Of a stretch of DNA of 64,000 nucleotides, positions 1 to 12,670 are shown in pieces. Each line of letters begins with the position of its first letter. Position 1 is the stretch's first letter. The position numbers and the translations under genes are program-made. This DNA is from Cephalopachus bancanus (lineage: Eukaryota; Chordata; Mammalia; Primates; Tarsiidae): NCBI GenBank assembly GCA_027257055.1, contig JAPVLO010000403.1:62001-126000 (forward strand), in the 5' to 3' direction. A model generated the notes under the pieces. That model was not told the DNA's origin, did no database searches, and saw only the letters and a list, made by a program, of their open reading frames with translations.

Positions 1-19
1 TATCTGCAAATATATCCAG

Positions 20-600
20 AGTCTAACCACTGCTTGTCACCTCCCCTTCTACCACAGTGGCCAACAAACCACCATCTCTAGACTTAATCATCAAAAAAAA
101 AACTTTAACAGACTTCCCTGTTTCTATCTGTCCCCTCTTTCAGTCCATTCTCAACACAACAGACAGAACAAGCCTCTGAAATATAAGGCAGACCGTCACC
201 CATTTACTTCCACATTTTTTTCCTCCTGCCTTCCTCAGATACTCATTTTTGCCTTGGCTCTAACAGTCTGTATTTCTCCATATCCATCCAATCCATGATA
301 AAAACCCTACCAGATAGCTTTCACAGGCTTCATCATATTATAAGCCAGCTCAAAAGTTCCAAGTACCCACCTACTAAACCAAATTTAGCATCTCTCTCCC
401 GCCCATCTTGGAAGTCCCACTTCCATCTCAACCCTTAGCTCTGCCCACTTACAAGTCTCCAAGCCCCATAGCTTTATTTCAAGTTCACCAAACCTAGAAG
501 GTCTTTCTCCCTTTGTTTTCTTCTGATAATTCAATTAATCATTAGATGTCTAGCTCAAAAGTTACCTCTTTTGTGAATGATTCCCTGGCATTTTAAAAAA
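20..600 (+). repeat. LINE-2-like 3' remnant
   Basis: Pyrimidine-rich plus strand with phrases typical of the L2 3' end (TCTAGCTCAAAAGTTACCTC then GTGAATGATTCCCTGGCATT). Strongly diverged and without a frame. Confidence 0.5.
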
Positions 601-2030
601 AATGTATATGTTCCCATTTTAAAACTTGAAACATCTTGCCTTATAACACTTACAGAGACACTTATCAACCTTTATATCATTTAGAACTTGCTGTTTTTAA
701 CTACATATGCAGTTAATTTTGCATCACAGTTAATCTACTATTAATATGTCCCAATACCTACACACTTGGCAAGATCTGCCAACTGACAAATAAAACGTAA
801 CCCACTGGGCAAACTCTTGTAATACAACCCTTTCTGCTTCTCAAAACCAGAGCTTAACATTTCTCCCTTTTTTGAACCAAGACTGGATAACAGGCTACTG
901 TTGATAACTATAATAGTAAAGAAGAAGTCATAACTTTATAACTGCTTTTTCATTAGGGCAAGTAGCAAACGTATGTTTCTGAAAGAGTTAAGGTACAGAT
1001 TCAAACACAATCTCAGTTTCTCATAAGTAAGTTTGGCATTTTACCACTACAGTGATTTGACACATTAATAAAATCATGGGGAGGGATGAAAGTTAAGACT
1101 ATTTAACTGGCCACTAATTTCAGTCCAGGGATTTTCAATATTTGTGGGGTCAGATTTCTTTGAGGTGACTTCTCATAAAGGTGTGTGCACACACAGCAGG
1201 TTTTACACTCACATAGTTTTATACTCACCAGGTCAACAGCTGAGTAGCCTTCATCCACAAAGGATCACCCCTAAAAGTCTAACACTACGATATCTCCTAT
1301 TTGTGACATACTTGGAGATCTCTCCCCATGCAAAGTCTAAAAGCATTCACCAATGGAGAAATCATATATCAAATGCCTGCTACCATTTGTGTTTTACCTT
1401 TGGGATAAGGTCCAATGGGAGAAGTCTATTTTTAAACGTAAGTTATCAATTACCAACATGTTTAAACACTTCAGAAAAGAAACATGAAGGTACACGAGTC
1501 GTCATGCCAAGGAAAACTTCTCACCCACACTTAGTGAGAGTGACTTGAAGAGTCACAGCACACATTCTAATTTTGATCCAAGATGACCCTATTAAACCAT
1601 GTGAGTAAACTGGGTGACATAACATACTTTCATTTGTATTTGCTGGCATACATGACAAACTGATCAAAATTGCTCTTTTTCTAACTCTGTAATCCCCCAC
1701 CCTGGCTGCACCCTGATACTAAAATCTGTTGGGAGACTAAAATCAGACCATGCTGCTGAAACTGGGCATCGCCAATCCTGCTTTATAAAGGGAAATTCCT
1801 CTACAACATCCTTGGGCATAAAGCAAATTAAATCAACTGTGCAAATTCCTGTCTGGGGACTTTTAACAGTTCCCTAAAGGATGGGGTTAGGAAAGGTCTA
1901 CAAAGAGTCTCTTGGTCAAAACTCTAATCAAAACCCTCTATCTGGTTTACTCAAATCACCTACTGAAAAAATTCCTCCTCTATTCTGATGAACTACTCAA
2001 CACTAGCTTACAACTGCACCCGGATTTTTA
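601..2030. other. Intergenic, no gene recognised
   Basis: AT-rich unique-looking sequence. Short open frames have no recognisable similarity or codon bias. Confidence 0.6.
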
Positions 2031-2458
<428 letters not shown>

Positions 2459-2880
2459 TTAAAAACCTCCCTTGCACAACTGTAAGAGTCCTTGGAGTCT
2501 AGGACAAACGCCCCCAACTCAGAAGCGCTGTGAGGTCCCCAGGGAGGACCCAGTAAAGCGGTGGGGGCACAATGAAGCTATTTGCCATCCTTCTGTCGTG
2601 ATGTCCTCACTCGTCCTTTCCCACAGTGCTGCCACTGGTACCAGCCCATCACACTGCCCTTGGAACACAGGATGTCCCCCGACCTAAACGAGGGATGCTG
2701 GGGAGGAGAGGAGAGGGGAGTGCTCCCTCCCATGCTCACCAGCCAGCCCTGGTCTGATGGCATGCTCACTGACCATGCACCTGAGTAACGCGCCCCAAAG
2801 CACTCCTCCTCGCTCAGCTCTGCCAGCAGGTGCCACAGATGAGTGGATGGGAGGGGTTAAGACCTGTTTTAAGAATTTCT

Positions 2881-3171
2881 GGCCGGGCTCGGTGGCTCAG
2901 CCTGTAATCCCGCGCCTTTGGGAGGCTGAGATGAGTAGATTGCCCGAGCCCGCGGGTTTGAGACCCGCCTGGGCAGCGAGACATCTTCTCTACAATAAAT
3001 CAAAAAATCAACCGGGCATGGTAGTGCATGCCTGTAATTCCGGCTACTTGGAAGGCTGAGACGGAAGGATCGCCGGAACCCAGCAGGTCAAGGCTGCGGG
3101 TGGCTGGGAGCGGCTACTGCCCTCCAGTCTGGGCGACCGAGTGAGACTCCAACTCAAAAAAAAAAAAAAAA
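2881..3171 (+). repeat. Alu, young lineage-specific subfamily
   Basis: Starts GGCCGGGCTCGGTGGCTCAG and carries the subfamily bases CCCGCGGGTTTGAGACCCGCC and ACAATAAATC. It is flanked by the target-site duplication AAGAATTTCT (2871-2880 and 3172-3181). Confidence 0.92.
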
Positions 3172-3181
3172 AAGAATTTCT

Positions 3182-5308
3182 GAGCAGAAGTGGATCCTTG
3201 GGAGAAGGACACTGAGGACACAGGAATGGAGAGAAGTGGAGACGATGAACTCAGGGAGTGTCACAAAAGAAAATTGTGTGCATACTTACATATGAAATGA
3301 ACCTTTATTTCAGTAAGAGAGAGAGAAAAAACATGGTGTGTCCTGAGGCTACCTTGTGGGCCCAGGATTCACACTTTTATGTAAAGTGTCTAATACACTG
3401 TTACTAAAAGTGCCCTTAAAAGAGGGATAGTGAAGGAAAAGGAGAAAGTTGGCAAAGGAGAATTTCTGAGAAAGGAAAAGAAAGGGTCCCCAGAAAACAG
3501 AAATCTTAATCATTGCTCTACCACAGATGAAACATGTGAAGTCATTTTCTAACTGTTAATTTGTCAGAAAGAAAAAAAGGATTATATAACATATATTCAT
3601 AGCTTCACCGAGCAATTCTTGTTGAAGCAGGCACTCTGTAAATTTTCATAATTAATGCTGTCAGTGATTGCATAACAATATTAATTTTCAGGTCTCTCAA
3701 ATGAAGGAAATGAGAGGTAAATACTAAACAGACAAATAATTTGGCCAAGGAGCAACTAGTACATTAGGGCAGCGTGGATTCCCACTTGACCATGAGCAAG
3801 CATAGAGAAGAAACCTCATTGTCTCCTCTACCCACAATATTATGAAAACCAACACTCGGGTTAGAGTTTCCTCTTCCCCTTTCCTTTCCTACCCTGGAAA
3901 ATCATTGGTTCCCAGAATCAATGTTGGCTGTGTCATTACAAGTGGTGAAGGAAAGATCCTGCCTGGCTAAGCCATACTTACAATCCCACTGTTGGTCCAC
4001 CTGCAGGTGCAGACAACTGGTCACCATGGTACTTGACCCCAGCTGGGTGTGTGAAGCCTGTATCTCTGACATGTGATGGTTCAAATCTCAACTCAAAGGT
4101 CCTTGAGAACAGGAGTGCCAGGTAGGAGCTGCAAGGAGATGAGAGGTCAGTAGGAACAATTCCAGTTTTCACTTTGCTAAACACTCTCAGAACACCCATC
4201 TCTGATGTCCCTGCCTCTCAGTAAAAACACCCAGTGACCCAGGCCACAAAAACAGACATCATGTAAATGAAGGAAATGTCACCTTTCATGTCTGTGTCTT
4301 GGGATGCTGAAATAGCAGGTGTTCAGGCTGAAGTGTCTCTGAAGTAAAAAAAATCACCTACTAGTTTGGCTATCAAGGCAACACCAATTATCCTGTTGTT
4401 ATTATTAATCTGTTTTCCCCGTAGCCTAGTGAGAAAGTTCTGGAGAGGATAGCCTCAGAGGATAGGAGAGTAAGAGTTGTTTATCTCAACAAACATGAAT
4501 GTAAGTGCAGGGGATGAATTAGAACCTCAAGTCTTTGAAGAGAAATCATAAAAAAGGGAGCTGGGATACTACAGACCAAATACTAAGTGAGGTGAACTAT
4601 TCAGGGCTCTGGCACATTTTGAATTTCCTGCTGGCACATTTTGGACTTCTTTACCACCTGCCCGCACATATACATTCTGTTGACATATTGTGGGTGTTAG
4701 CAGCCATAAGCAATGCAGTAGAGGTACCAGTCCCTAAATGAAAATTTAGGTCCTAGAAGTACTTTGGAATCAGAATTTCTTTTTCCTTAGGAAGGCAACA
4801 GAGCACATCCTTATATTATCTCTCATCCACTGGGGTCTAGTCAGCATTCCTTAATAAACATTTGTTTTTCCACCAGCTGATGAATATATATTCTCACAAT
4901 GGGCTAAGAAAGATATCAGTAGCCTCATGCCAGTCCAGGTCAGGCTGGGGAGGGACACGTGGCCCTCAGGGCCTGCTTCACATCTTTGTGAGACTTCGCT
5001 CTCTCCTCCTCCTACAAGTCTTCATTCTCGCCAAGGTTTGTTAAATTTTCTTACAAATGTTGCCCATGTATCTGTTCTACTTCCTCTTCCTGAGCGTATA
5101 CTATAACAAACCCTCATCACTGATTCTAGACTTCATACCATCTCCTCACAGCTATCTTCAATTTGGCCATCTTCACACCATCAACTGAGTCACTAGTTTT
5201 ATCACACATAAATCTCAATTTCATCACATTCGTATTCTGCTTTTGAAAATGCTACACCCTCTGCCTATTATATAACTCTGGCTCCTCACTGGCTTAATTT
5301 CTGACCTC
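3182..5308. other. Intergenic, no gene recognised
   Basis: Unique-looking AT-rich sequence; 4850-5300 has L2-like pyrimidine-rich text but is too diverged to call. No coding signal. Confidence 0.5.
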
Positions 5309-5560
5309 ATTTTTTTTTTTTTAGTCTCACTCCGTTGCCCAGGCTGGAGTGCAGTGGCAAGCTCATGGCCACCCCAGCATCAACCTGCTAAGCTCCAGAG
5401 ACCCTTTTGCCTTAGCCTTCCAAGTACCCGGAAATACAGGCGTGCACTACTATGCCCAGCTAATTTTTGTAGAGATGAGGTCTTGCCAGGTTGCTCAGGC
5501 TGGTCTCAAACTGCAACTAGAGTCACCCCAGACTCATGTTCTCTCTGCCTGATGCTTTAA
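5309..5560 (-). repeat. Alu, minus, degraded left end
   Basis: Poly-T, then GTCTCACTCCGTTGCCCAGG, through to a degraded end near 5555. Confidence 0.85.
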
Positions 5561-5574
5561 GATTATATCTCCAA

Positions 5575-6175
5575 AAATGATGTTAAATACGTTTTGGGAT
5601 TAGGAACAGGAAAGAGTATTTTAGGACTCCACCAAATCCACCTGTCTATTTGGTCAAGTGTCAAGTTGAGATTCCAGATCTCCTTGTTGATTTTTTGCCT
5701 CAATGATCTATCTAGGGTTGTTAGGGAGGTATTTAAGACCCCAGCTATGATATACTGTTAGAGTCAATTTTTTTTTTGTTTTTTTGTTTACTTAGTAGCT
5801 GTTTTATAAAAGCTAGTGCTCCTGTGTTGGGTGCATAGATGTTTAGGATGGATATTCCTTTTTTTTTTTTTTTTTTGAGTAGGAGTAGCACTCTGTTGCC
5901 CAGGCTGGGATGCAGTGGCATGCTCACGGCCACCACACCCTTGGCCCACTAGGCTCAGGTGATCCTTCCACCTCAGCCTTCCAAGTAACTGAAACTACAG
6001 GCGTGCACCACCACACCCAGCTAATTTCTTTATTTTTTGTAGAGACGAGATCTCACTAAGTTGCCCACGCTGTCTTAAACCCTTGGAGTCAAGCAATCCT
6101 CTTACCTCAGCCTCTCGAAGTTCTGGGATTACAGGCATGAGCCACTGTGGCTGGCTTAGGATGGATATTCCTTTC
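5575..6175 (-). repeat. L1 ORF2 endonuclease-region fragment, minus, split by an Alu
   Basis: On the minus strand 5770-5858 translates to NIYAPNTGALAFIKQLLSK, an L1 ORF2 endonuclease signature. The fragment is interrupted by the Alu at 5859-6157, which duplicated AGGATGGATATTCC. Confidence 0.75.
5859..6157 (-). repeat. Alu inserted in L1, minus
   Basis: Poly-T start to GGCTTAGG at 6160; the target-site duplication AGGATGGATATTCC is at 5845-5858 and 6158-6171. Confidence 0.9.
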
Positions 6176-6750
6176 TTTTTTCTTCGTTTTTGTTTTTTTA
6201 CTGGCATATTGCAAGCACCACTGCTCTTGGCTCGCTGTGGTAGGGAGTAGCATCCCCATACTTTCTCCATGGTCTCTAGACCCTCTCCTCTGCTCTCCGC
6301 ACAAACTGATCAGGTTACTGTCCACTTGGGTCAGATACCCCATGAACTGCTGGAGGAAGGGAGTGTGAATCAGATCAGGACTCACCCTAACTCATCTGCT
6401 ACTAGGTTTTCCACTCTGATTGCATGGACCATGTGTTTGGTCCAGTGTAGGGAATGGATATCATGCACTTGGAGTATCCTCTCTGAACCAATGATGGTTG
6501 ATCCTAGAGGGGTGCAGGGATCACCCCTCAGTTTCCAGATACGGGCTGTTCAGAATTGGGCAAGCTAGAGCAAGTCTCTGCCCAGTTCCCAGACAGAGAA
6601 AATGGCACCCGCTGATCTCTGCTGCCTTTTCCTGAGAGATGCTCTGAGAATGGCAGATGTTGCTGTGCAGGGGAGGCACCAAATTCAGAGCAGTGATAAA
6701 CTGTAGTCACTTCTGGCAGGGAGCCTCGGGTGCTTGATCCCATACCTCCC
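6176..6750. other. Unassigned moderately GC-rich sequence
   Basis: Follows the L1 fragment. It may belong to an old L1 5' region in antisense, but I do not recognise it firmly. No gene. Confidence 0.35.
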
Positions 6751-6776
6751 CTCGGTTGGACATTTGCTCATCCACT

Positions 6777-6797
6777 TACACACACACACACACACAG
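6777..6797 (+). repeat. (CA)n microsatellite, short
   Basis: About ten CA units within a CA-rich region. Confidence 0.85.
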
Positions 6798-6984
6798 ATT
6801 CATCCGTATGCACACTCATTCATGCATAGACTCACACACTCCATCTTCATATCCATTCCCTTTCATTTTCATAAAAATGTCCTATTAAGGGGAAAAGTTT
6901 TTAATTTTATAAAGTCCAATTTATTGCCTTCCTTCATAGTTTGTGCATTTTGTGTCATATTGAAGATATTGTAAAAACCTACAC

Positions 6985-7425
6985 AAACTAAGGTCACTAA
7001 AATGTTCTCCTATGTGTTCTTTCAGAAATGTTATAGTTTAGCACTCTGAAAAATCTTGAGCAACATTTTTGATGGCATAAAGAATTGGTTTTGTTTTGGT
7101 TTTCTTATCTGGCTGTCCAATTGTTCCAGTACCATATTTCAAACATTATCTTTTTCCATTAAATTACCATGGAAACTTTGTTTAAAATCAACTGCCCATA
7201 GAAGTATGGCTCTATTTCTGCAATTTATGTTATGTTTTATTGATTTGTCTATTCTTAGACCAATATCATATGGTTCTGATCACTACAGTTTTATATGTCT
7301 TGAAGCCCAATAGTGTTAGTCCTTTAACTTTGTTCTTTTTCAAAGTTGATTCATTATTTTCACTCCTTTGAATTTTCATATCAATTTTAGGGTCAGTCTG
7401 TCAATTTCTCCAAAAATCCACAGTG
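6985..7425 (-). repeat. Old L1 fragment, minus
   Basis: Plus-strand phrases such as CCAATTGTTCCAGTACCATAT and TCAATTTCTCCAAAAATCC are the familiar antisense text of L1 elements. Degraded. Confidence 0.6.

Positions 7426-7430
<5 letters not shown>

Positions 7431-7477
<47 letters not shown>
7431..7477. repeat. (AT)n microsatellite
   Basis: About 23 uninterrupted AT units, followed by interrupted TATATATG to about 7545. Confidence 0.97.
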
Positions 7478-7478
<1 letters not shown>

Positions 7479-7564
7479 CATATATATGTATATTTATATA
7501 AATATATATATACACACATATATATTGCATATATATATAAATAATTATCACTGCACTAAATCTA

Positions 7565-7840
7565 TAGAAATCCACTTTAAATATAAAGATACATACAGAT
7601 TAAAAGTGTGGAAGAAGTATACTATGCTAACATTAATCCAAAAAAGCTAGAGTGTCTATATTAATATCTGACAAAGTAGATTTCAGACTAAAAACTGTTG
7701 CTAGGGTTAAACAGGGTCATTTCAAACTAGTAATTAAGTCCATTTATTAAGAGCTCATAAAAATCCTAAATGTTTAGACTCTGAGTGACAGAGTCTCAAA
7801 ATACACAAAGCAAAATGAATAGAATTGCAAGAAAAACTAC
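7565..7840 (+). repeat. L1 ORF2 fragment, plus
   Basis: Text such as AAAAAAGCTAGAGTGTCTAT and CTGACAAAGTAGATTTCAGAC is degraded L1 ORF2, just after the endonuclease domain. It ends at a 35-bp Alu-end scrap (7848-7880). Confidence 0.7.
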
Positions 7841-7880
7841 AAAAGTGTTGGATTACAGGCATGATCCACAGTGCCTGGCC

Positions 7881-9005
7881 TCATTTGTTTTGAATATGTT
7901 AGTGATTGTTTGTTGATGTTCATGATAAAGTGCTTTAAAATTCTTGTCAGATAATTCTAATATCTGTGTTAATTTATTGATATCATGTATTAGTTGGTCC
8001 ACTCTCAATCAAGTTGGGCTGTTTCTGGTCTTCATATGACAAGTGACTTTTAAAATTGAAACCTGGAAATGTGAGGCATTACATTATGAGACTCTGGATC
8101 TTAAATTGGTTTTAATTGGCTTTCTCTTACACTCCCCAGAATAGTGAGAGTATTGCTTCATTGTTGTTAGAAGATGGTTGGGGAAAAGTCCAGGTTCCCC
8201 ACTTGGTCTCACTAATAGCCAAGGGTGGAGAGGAGTGCCCCTTGTTACTTCTGGGCAAGAATGGGAATTCTGCCTCGACGCTAGTCTCCACTGGTACCAC
8301 CACCCGGGCTGGGAAGGGGAGAGGTACCTCATTACTGTTTCCTACATGATCTCTACATCTTGCTGGGCACCCCTTTCCAGTTTCATGGGCTAGAGAGCAG
8401 AGAACACATCACTGTGTCTTTTTTCTTTCTTTCTTTCTTTTTTTGGGTATCCTAAGGTTCCTAGTCAATCTGCCTTTTTTCTATCTTTCAGTCTCCTTAT
8501 GCTTATCGTATACATAATGGCCAGTGTTTTTGTTGTACTTTGTGAGTCATACTTAGGGAAAAGTATGCCTACTCCATTTCCTGGAAGTAGAAGTCACTCC
8601 TTCAGCTTTTTAATATAAAAAAGAAGTATTTATTTCATCTTCAGTTCCTGAAACATATTCTTGCTGGGTAAATAATTCTAAATTGCAGTTTTTTTTTCTT
8701 TCAGTACTTAAAATATGTTGCTCCATTGTCTTCTAGCTTATTCTGATGACAAATCTGCTATCATCCTTATCTTTGTTTCTTTCTACATAACTAGTTGTTT
8801 TTCCTCTGGATGCTTTTATAATTTTCTTTTTAACAGGTTTTGAAATATTTTATTATAATATGACTTGGTGGTTTTTGTTGTTGTTTTCGTGCTTGGAGTT
8901 AATTGAGCTACTTAGAGCTGTGGTTTTACTAGTTCCATCAAATTTGGGGAAAATTTGGGTATTTCATCAAGTATTTGTTATGTCCCTCTTCTACCTCTTT
9001 TGGGT
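7881..9005 (-). repeat. Old L1 5' region, antisense (tentative)
   Basis: Long T-rich sequence resembling the antisense 5' part of old L1M elements (TTCTTGCTGGGTAAATAATTC, TATGACTTGGTGGTTTTTG). The middle (8100-8400) is GC-richer. No frame. Confidence 0.4.
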
Positions 9006-9009
9006 ACTC

Positions 9010-9690
9010 TAGTTGTCTTAGTCCATTTGTACTGCTGTAACAAACAAACAAAAAAACATATGGCTGGGCAAAGTGGTTCATGCCTGTAATCCCAGCACTT
9101 TGTGAGGCCGGGACAGGAGGACTGCTTGAACCCAGGAGTATGAGACCAGCCTAGGCAACATAGCAAGACCTCGTCTCTACAAAAAAATTTTTTAAATGAG
9201 CCAGGTATAGTGGCATGCAACTATAGTCCCAGCTACTTATGAGGCTGAGGCAGAAGGATTGCCTAAGCCTAGAAAGTTGAGGCTGTGGTGAACCATGGTT
9301 GTGCCATTATACCCCAGTCTGAGTGACTGAGTGAGATCCCAACAAACAAAAAAAATCATGGACTAAGTAATTTATAAATAACAGAAATTCATTTTTACAG
9401 CTTTAGAGGCTAAGAATTCTAAGATCAGGGCACTGACTTGGGTATCTGGTCAGGGCTGATCTCTGCTTCCCAGCTCGCACCCTATTGCCCTCACTTGGAA
9501 GAAGGCAGAAGGGCAAGAAAGGCCAAACTCTGTGAAGCCTCTTTCATAAAGACCTTAATTCCATCCGCAAGGGAGGAGCTCTCATGACCTAATCTTCTCC
9601 TAAAAGGTCCCACCTCTTAATATCACAACAGGGATTAAATTTCAACAAGAATTCTGGAGGGGATAATCAAACTATAGTACCAATTATGCC
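9010..9690 (-). mobile_element. MaLR-type LTR (MST/MLT1-like), minus, split by an Alu
   Basis: Read from 9685 down it gives ATAGTTTGATTATCCCCTCC, then GATATTAAGAGGTGGGACCT and GGTCATGAGAGCTCCTCCCT, the LTR text of ERVL-MaLR elements; it ends at 9010-9045 on the other side of the Alu. It is a remnant without coding sequence. Confidence 0.75.
9059..9355 (+). repeat. Alu (older type) inside the MaLR LTR
   Basis: Starts GGCTGGGCAAAGTGGTTCAT, with both monomers, ending in an A-rich tail; it splits the LTR. Confidence 0.88.
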
Positions 9691-10330
9691 ACTTGAAGTT
9701 TTCCACACTTCAATGATAAGCTGTTCTTGGGAGTCAGGATCCCTCCTCACCCACACACCCCAAATCCTGGTATATAGGTCTGCAGCAATCTCCATGACTC
9801 TTTCAGGTGCTCAATATCCTTACCTGATGTTCTCACCATAATCTGTCATTAGCAAGAGGGCTTTAGATGATGTAGTGAAGGGAAATTATTTCAGAAGTAG
9901 TTGAGAAGTCTATAAAAATTTACTTTGGGTTTTACGATATCACAGAGTACATGAACCTTAGAACTTTGAACCTCTGACAAAGAACTCTGTCCTCCTAACT
10001 AGAAAGTTAATGAAAAGGGAAACCTTCAGAGCACAACAGTGCCTGAGAAATGCTAACTTGTAAAGGATGGAGCAGTTAAACTTCAGTCACTGTGTCTTCG
10101 AGCCAGGAAATGGGTTAGGAAAAAGAGTTCATACTACAGATCTGTATATGTGATGCTGTATGAACTGTGACCAGAGGACAGAGGTAGGAAGAGGAAGAGA
10201 CTCATGATGTCCCTAAATCACCTGCGTCATACATAATTGTTGATATGAGGAGAAGGGGTGAAGAGGAGCTAGAAGAAATGCTGCTGAAGACCTCAAGCCA
10301 AATGGGCCAGAAAGAAATGCTTTAGGAAAC
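9691..10330. other. Intergenic, nothing recognised
   Basis: Unique-looking sequence, no coding signal or known repeat identified. Confidence 0.5.
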
Positions 10331-10334
10331 ACAT

Positions 10335-10510
10335 ACCAGCTGAGGGCAGTGGCTCACACGTGTGATCTCAGTACTTTGAGATGTCACGGCAGAAGAATCA
10401 CTTGAGGCCAGGAATTTGAGACCAGCCTGGGCAACAGAGTGAGACCCCGTGTCTACAAAAAATAAAAATAGAAATTTTTATATCAGTCAAGCATGGTGGC
10501 TCACAAAAAG
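10335..10510 (+). repeat. Truncated old Alu
   Basis: Left monomer (CAGTGGCTCACACGTGTGAT and GAGACCAGCCTGGGCAACAG), then a short start of the right monomer at 10490. Confidence 0.8.
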
Positions 10511-10899
10511 AAAGCACATGCCAATGCAAGTTTCGGTCCTGATGAAATGCTGCTGCCATTTTGTTGTTTTCAGTGACCAGAGCATGTTTGTGAAACCATT
10601 CTTCCATTCTGAGTTCACATCATATCCACCACTGTCTACCTCTAGTCTGGAGGTGATCTCTGGACCTGCCACTGAGGTTTAAGATTAGCTGTTCTGGTCT
10701 ATTCCTACTACCCCCAGTTTTCCTTACACATTTCTCTTTCATTTCCACTCCCTCAGTAACTCCTCTACTCTTCTCATACTCTGGTCACTTCCACATTGAC
10801 ATCCTCTTCTCTCCGTTAAGAAAATTCAACTCAGTTGAATCTTTAGAGCAGCAAATACAAGAGAACTTTGGTTGTTTTGGTAAAAGAAAGTCCAGAAGC

Positions 10900-11045
10900 C
10901 AGCTATGTAAAAACCCTATGTGAAATAAAGGGATGGAAACACAGGAAAAAAAAATAAAGCCTGCTTCTTTAAAAAATAAAGCCAGCTATGTGAAATTTTA
11001 CTTAAAATAAAGCCAGCTATGTGAAATAAAGGGATGGCAAACAAA
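10900..11045 (+). repeat. Local imperfect duplication (CCAGCTATGTGAAATAAAGG unit)
   Basis: The phrase CCAGCTATGT occurs three times and TGTGAAATAAAGGGATGG twice (about 10920 and 11019), mixed with AAAATAAAGCC runs. A short, locally shuffled repeat. Confidence 0.85.
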
Positions 11046-11654
11046 AATTATATTGCACTCATGCCCCTGAATAAGAACATCTGGGGAAAGTGATTTGTTG
11101 TCAGAATAAAATATATAGTGTTTTCATATACAGTGAAGCAAATGACTTGACAAAGAAAGAAAATTAGGACAGGTCCAGGATAGTGGTCCACAATCCTAGA
11201 TATACATAAGAATCATCTGGAGAATATAAAAATACAAATGCCTGGACCCCATACCAGAGACTTCCATTTAACTGGGGTGGAAGTATACCAGCATTAATAT
11301 GTTCATAAAATATCCACAGGTGATAAGAATGTGCAGCCAGGGATGAGAATCACTGGCCTAAGATCTCAGCTAATCCAGCAGAGGACGATAGCTGAGAGTC
11401 AGAGAAACTGCTGAAAATCAAATCACTGAGTTTGCATTCCTCTAGTTAATGTTGGCATAGCTGAAACAAAAAGAGAAAAAGTGACAGATGGAAGGACATC
11501 ACTTGCATGCCCTACACCTGTAACTTCTCTCTTATTCAAAGGTGCCTGTCTGGCAATGTATATTCTTTAGGTCCTGAGACAACCAAGACACACTGATCGT
11601 CAGAATATAATCATTAATCAATAAGTAACTCAAATACTATTGCTGTATAATACT

Positions 11655-11660
11655 TTTATT
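11655..11660 (-). terminator. Candidate PRKAB2 polyadenylation signal AATAAA
   Basis: Minus-strand AATAAA placed at the expected end of the long 3' UTR. A T-rich plus-strand context follows. It is a single-motif prediction. Confidence 0.5.
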
Positions 11661-12133
11661 AAACAGTTTTATGGAAGAACTCACAACATCTCCGTATGTG
11701 TTACATCATGTAATTTTCAGGCATATCAAGAGTCAGTGACAATTAGATTTGGAGAAAAGCTTTAAAATCCATACTTGTGTGTCACTGCTTTGTGAAATAT
11801 TGAAAAGCAGCTCCAAAACTCAGCACTAAAGGTCACAAAAAGCACCATTTAAAAGAAGACGCTGACAGATTTAACTCCTTCAAATTATAGTCCTATCCCT
11901 TCTTTCTGACAGACACAGAGCTGTACTCATTCAAAATGTTTCCGTGTAATACTAATCAATGTCCTTCAATTTACCAAAATTCAAACAAGTCTCATAAATG
12001 GGACCCAGTGTAGAGATTAGGACTAACCAATAAGAGTGAGCTCTGGCTGTCCTAAAACCACAAGCTGGGTAGGGGAAATGTTCTGTAGAGGGAAACAGAA
12101 AAGAAATAAGATGATCAATACCTAATATATTAT

Positions 12134-12193
12134 TTAATGTAGGTATACCTTGACCATCTGACCTGACACCTACAAAGTTCATAGAGTATTTAG
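12134..12193 (+). repeat. Left arm of a perfect 60-bp inverted repeat
   Basis: The exact reverse complement of 12611-12670, with a 417-base spacer. It lies inside the putative PRKAB2 3' UTR. It does not match any mobile-element family I know. Confidence 0.97.
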
Positions 12194-12610
12194 TATTTTA
12201 CACCAATCTTACAGCAAAAGTACTGTGCTACACATAATTCATTCAAGTTAACTCCAACTAATGTTGGAACTAACAAAAAATTATTTTTAAATGAAGCATA
12301 CTCATTTCAAAGCACAACTGAGAAAAACAATCAAGACAAAGCCCAAATTAGAATCTCAGAGGAATTCCATTGCTAAAAGTTGGATTCTACAAGAAAACAG
12401 ACTTGAGTTTTTCTTTCTTTTCTTCCTTCTTAATAACTTAAAAAACTTGGCTTTTCACTCCAAAAATTTGGGTTCATTGCAGAATTCATTGTCCTTCAAT
12501 CTCCGATTGTGATTGGCACTTAAGGAGAGACAAAAGCTTAGATCCAGAGTTTTGAAATACCCTAACCACTACCCCTCCCAGGTCCTCCATCCCACGGGAG
12601 TCAGCAGCCT

Positions 12611-12670
12611 CTAAATACTCTATGAACTTTGTAGGTGTCAGGTCAGATGGTCAAGGTATACCTACATTAA
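12611..12670 (-). repeat. Right arm of a perfect 60-bp inverted repeat
   Basis: Pairs base for base with 12134-12193; similarity stops abruptly at both ends. In the PRKAB2 transcript it could fold into a 60-bp stem. Confidence 0.97.

Noticed and set aside
11952..12182. 76-codon frame beginning in the inverted repeat
   Set aside because: Chance frame inside the PRKAB2 3' UTR; the repeat is DNA-level, both arms are not in a shared frame.
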